DNA of 12,017 nt from SZUA-217 sp034658975. Its GTDB lineage: Bacteria > Actinomycetota > Acidimicrobiia > Spongiisociales > ZC4RG35. The notes under the pieces were generated by a model that worked only from the letters and a program-made list of their open reading frames with translations, was not told where the DNA came from and did not search any database. This document shows positions 9,683-12,017 of the stretch, piece by piece. A program made the position numbers and the translations under genes. The stretch covers positions 1-12,017 of the forward strand of contig JAYEGJ010000058.1 in NCBI GenBank assembly GCA_034658975.1, read 5' to 3'. The stretch's first letter is position 1, and each line of letters begins with the position of its first letter.

Positions 9683-12017
9683 ATGCCGATGGAAACTGCC
9701 CGGATGCTCCTGGAGCGGGAGCCGGAGCTTTATCTGCTTGCGGGTTTGCTGGACGACGTCGGTTCCGCCGGCGGGAAGGTGGTCCTGGTTCGTGGCGAGG
9801 CCGGGATTGGCAAGACCGCCCTGGTCAGGGAGTTCTTGGGTCGTGTCGCGGATCGGGCGCACATCCTGTTCGGTTCGTGTGACGATCTGTTGACAGCCCG
9901 GCCCTTGGGTCCGTTCTGGGACATGGCACGTCAGGAACCCTCCTTGCGGGATCCCCTCGAGCGCGGCGACCGGTCGGGGGTGCTCGAGGCCACTCTCGAT
10001 CTGTTGGAGCGCTCATTGCGGCCCACCGTTTTCTTGATCGAGGACACCCAGTGGGCGGATGAGGCGACCCTGGACGTCGTCCGATATCTCGGGCGCCGGA
10101 TCGCCTCGACGCATGGCTTGTTACTGCTGACCTACCGCGACAGCGATGTCGATCTTGACCACCCGTTAAGGGGAGTGATTGGTGATCTCCCGCCCGACAG
10201 TGTGCGGAGGATCCGACTCCGTGGCCTCTCCCTGGCAGCAGTGTCTTCGCTCATTGCCAACTCGAGTCTGGTTGCGGAGGAGGTCTTTGCGGCCACCGAC
10301 GGCAACCCTTTCCTGGTTACGGAGATGGCCTCCGTTGAACGTGAGGTAGTCCCACCGTCGGTTCAGGACTCGGTGATGGCCCGAGTCCTGAAGCTATCTC
10401 CCGGTGCCCAGGAGACCTTGAGGATCCTTTCGGTTGTCCCGGAGCGGGTCTCCAAAGATGAGATGGTCCGATTCGCCGGAGGACCTGACGGTGAGCTGGA
10501 TGAGTGCCAGCGGCGGGGTCTGCTCGACGTGGGCGACGAGTCAATCGCTTTTCATCATGAACTGATCCGACGAGCGGTTGAGGCCTCCTTGACGACAAGC
10601 GAGCGCGTGGCCATGAATCGCCTGGTCCTCGAAACCCTCTCTCCTGACACCGACCCGGCCCGTCTCGTCCATCATGCCCGCCAGGCCAACGACGTCGACA
10701 GGCTGGTTGAGTTTGCCCCCAAGGCTGCTCGAGCTGCTCTGGCCGTGGGGAGCCATCGCGAGTCCGTTGGCCACTTCCGCCGGCTGACTCCATACGTCGA
10801 TCGGCTCGACACCGATGTCAGAGGTCCCATCCTCGAGGGCTGGGCTTTGGAGGAGCAGGTTGCCGACAACTACGACCGAGCGATGGATGTAAGCGGGCTC
10901 GCCCTCGCCCACTACCGCGAGTTGGGTGATCAGGGAGGGATGTCGCGTGCTCTCGTCGCAATCGCGTATTGCCATGAGGTGGCGGGACGGCGTAGCAAGG
11001 CGGAAGAGTTCGCCCAGCGGGCCGTCGAAATCCTCGGATCCGACCCGGTAAACGTGGATCTTGCCCGGGCCTTGGATGTCAACGCCTATCTGGCGGCGAT
11101 GGCATTCGACGTCGATGGAGCGCGCGAGTTGGTTGAGCGGACGCTGGCTGTAGCCGGACCCGATATCGATGAGAAGACTCTCATCCGTTGTCTCATGGAC
11201 AGGGGATGTGCCGACAACATCGCCGGTTACCCCGACGGTTGGCCCAGTCTCGACGAGGCGAGGAGACGTGCTGCGGCCGCGGGGTATTGGTGGGAGGAGG
11301 TTCGGGCCCTGCACAACCACGCCGACATGGCGCTCGAAGTCCGCGATCTAGGTACGGCGGCGGAATTCGCCGAGCAGGCGATGGCGTCCATTGTCCGACA
11401 TGAGGTTTCCTGGCGCTACGCCGAGGCGGTGTATGCGCGTGTTCTCGAGCTCCAGGGCAGATGGGACGAGGCTCAAGACCTGGCACTGGGCGTACTCGAT
11501 GATACTGAGGTGGTTCGAAGGGTCGCTGTGCCTGTTCTGGGTGTGATCGATGCGAGAAGGGGCCGGACTGTCTCGCGAGAAACGCTGACACAAGCGTGGG
11601 AGGCGGCAGTCGTCTCCAGCGAGTTCCAGAGTCAGGGCCCTACTGCCGCAGCAGTCGCCGAACACGCCTGGATCTCGGGGGACACCGACATTCCGGTTTC
11701 CGAAATCAGAGGAGTCATGGAGATCGGACTCGACATTGGCTTTCTATGGACTTCGGGGTCGATCGCCTTTTGGCTTTGGAAGCTGGGTGAGTTGGCTGAG
11801 GTCCCTAAGGGAATCGCTGAACCGTATCGACTCCCCATCGAAGGCCGGCCTCTGGCCGCCGCCGAGGTCTGGGCGGAGCGAGGAATCCCTAATGAGCGGG
11901 CGATCGCTCTGTCACACGGTGATAACACCGCACGGCTGGAAGCTCTCGACATCCTGGACGACCTAGGGGCGACCGCGGTGACCGACAAGCTGAGACAGGA
12001 GTTGAGGGACCAGGGTG
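9683..12017 (+). CDS. LAL/MalT-type large ATPase regulator, C-terminus beyond window
   Basis: An open frame of at least 778 codons with no stop before the window ends. It begins MPMETARMLLEREPELYLLA and then has Walker A RGEAGIGKTALV (37-48), GSCDDLLTARPLGPFWDM, Walker B VFLIEDTQWADEAT (116-129), the sensor-like LLLLTYRDSD, DGNPFLVTEM, and IAFHHELIRRAVE; a long TPR-like helical region follows. The last part (PLAAAEVWAERGIPNERAIA, then ARLEALDILDDLGATAVTDK) is the stretch that in LAL proteins directly precedes the LuxR-type helix-turn-helix, so the DNA-binding domain is expected just past the edge. Starts at 9683, 9689 and 9704 are all possible; GGGAG (9674-9678) favours the first two, while homologues often begin near MLLERE. 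Its ligand is unknown. Confidence 0.88.
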   Translation, partial: MPMETARMLLEREPELYLLAGLLDDVGSAGGKVVLVRGEAGIGKTALVREFLGRVADRAHILFGSCDDLLTARPLGPFWDMARQEPSLRDPLERGDRSGVLEATLDLLERSLRPTVFLIEDTQWADEATLDVVRYLGRRIASTHGLLLLTYRDSDVDLDHPLRGVIGDLPPDSVRRIRLRGLSLAAVSSLIANSSLVAEEVFAATDGNPFLVTEMASVEREVVPPSVQDSVMARVLKLSPGAQETLRILSVVPERVSKDEMVRFAGGPDGELDECQRRGLLDVGDESIAFHHELIRRAVEASLTTSERVAMNRLVLETLSPDTDPARLVHHARQANDVDRLVEFAPKAARAALAVGSHRESVGHFRRLTPYVDRLDTDVRGPILEGWALEEQVADNYDRAMDVSGLALAHYRELGDQGGMSRALVAIAYCHEVAGRRSKAEEFAQRAVEILGSDPVNVDLARALDVNAYLAAMAFDVDGARELVERTLAVAGPDIDEKTLIRCLMDRGCADNIAGYPDGWPSLDEARRRAAAAGYWWEEVRALHNHADMALEVRDLGTAAEFAEQAMASIVRHEVSWRYAEAVYARVLELQGRWDEAQDLALGVLDDTEVVRRVAVPVLGVIDARRGRTVSRETLTQAWEAAVVSSEFQSQGPTAAAVAEHAWISGDTDIPVSEIRGVMEIGLDIGFLWTSGSIAFWLWKLGELAEVPKGIAEPYRLPIEGRPLAAAEVWAERGIPNERAIALSHGDNTARLEALDILDDLGATAVTDKLRQELRDQG

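Noticed and set aside
9508..9882. Plus-strand frame with Thr-Thr-Gln heptad repeats over the 21-bp boxes
   Set aside because: Outside the three boxes it shows no protein character and it runs far into the LAL gene in another frame. Kept only as an alternative explanation for the 21-bp period.
10541..11320. Long minus-strand open frame antisense to the LAL regulator
   Set aside because: The plus strand encodes a full, recognisable ATPase/TPR regulator here; the antisense frame has no domain signature or ribosome site.

Overview
The window looks like chromosomal DNA from a high-GC actinobacterium, possibly of the Acidimicrobiia; no rRNA is present to confirm the class. The evidence is the DUF2469 gene (an actinobacterial family), the trmD-rplS-lepB-DUF2469-yraN gene order, a DUF222-type protein, a short zinc-ribbon protein of actinobacterial type, and many apparently leaderless transcription starts. 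I see no phage, transposon, CRISPR or tRNA/rRNA gene.

Layout. (1) 1-476: a DUF222 protein gene on the minus strand, broken by a perfect 27-bp inverted repeat at the window edge. The gene's sense strand continues on the opposite strand, which looks like a fold-back chimera or an inversion. (2) 528-1121: a minus-strand SAM methyltransferase, divergent from (3) a plus-strand housekeeping cluster 1171-3609: trmD, rplS, lepB, DUF2469, yraN. In this cluster lepB and yraN have no ATG, GTG or TTG that would give a full-length protein. Both instead have a CTG overlapping the upstream stop as CTGA, with a Shine-Dalgarno sequence about 8 nt before it. (4) 3606-5309: an ABC-2 type exporter (ATPase plus permease) with its own promoter. 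(5) 5291-5598: two small minus-strand genes, a 37-residue single-span membrane peptide and a zinc-ribbon protein. (6) 5643-6422: a crotonase-fold enzyme whose stop codon abuts the stop of (7) a minus-strand cytosine deaminase closely resembling the yeast enzyme. (8) 6899-8864: a gamma-glutamyltranspeptidase-like enzyme and an overlapping GNAT acetyltransferase, divergent from the deaminase across only 32 bp. (9) 8874-8903: a strong hairpin terminator. (10) 8923-9486: a minus-strand membrane-anchored protein with five F-x3-N repeats. (11) 9487-9682: a divergent intergenic region with three ACTACCCA boxes exactly 21 bp apart. (12) 9683 to the end: a large MalT/LAL-type ATPase regulator, still open at the window edge just before the expected LuxR-type DNA-binding domain.

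Two rules of gene expression can be read off the sequence. Genes that begin transcripts mostly have a TANNNT box 6-8 nt before an ATG or GTG and no Shine-Dalgarno, as expected for leaderless mRNAs. Genes inside operons have Shine-Dalgarno sequences and overlap the stop of the preceding gene. The best candidates for undescribed biology are the paired CTG starts, the FxxxN-repeat protein, and the phased 21-bp boxes between that protein and the LAL regulator.
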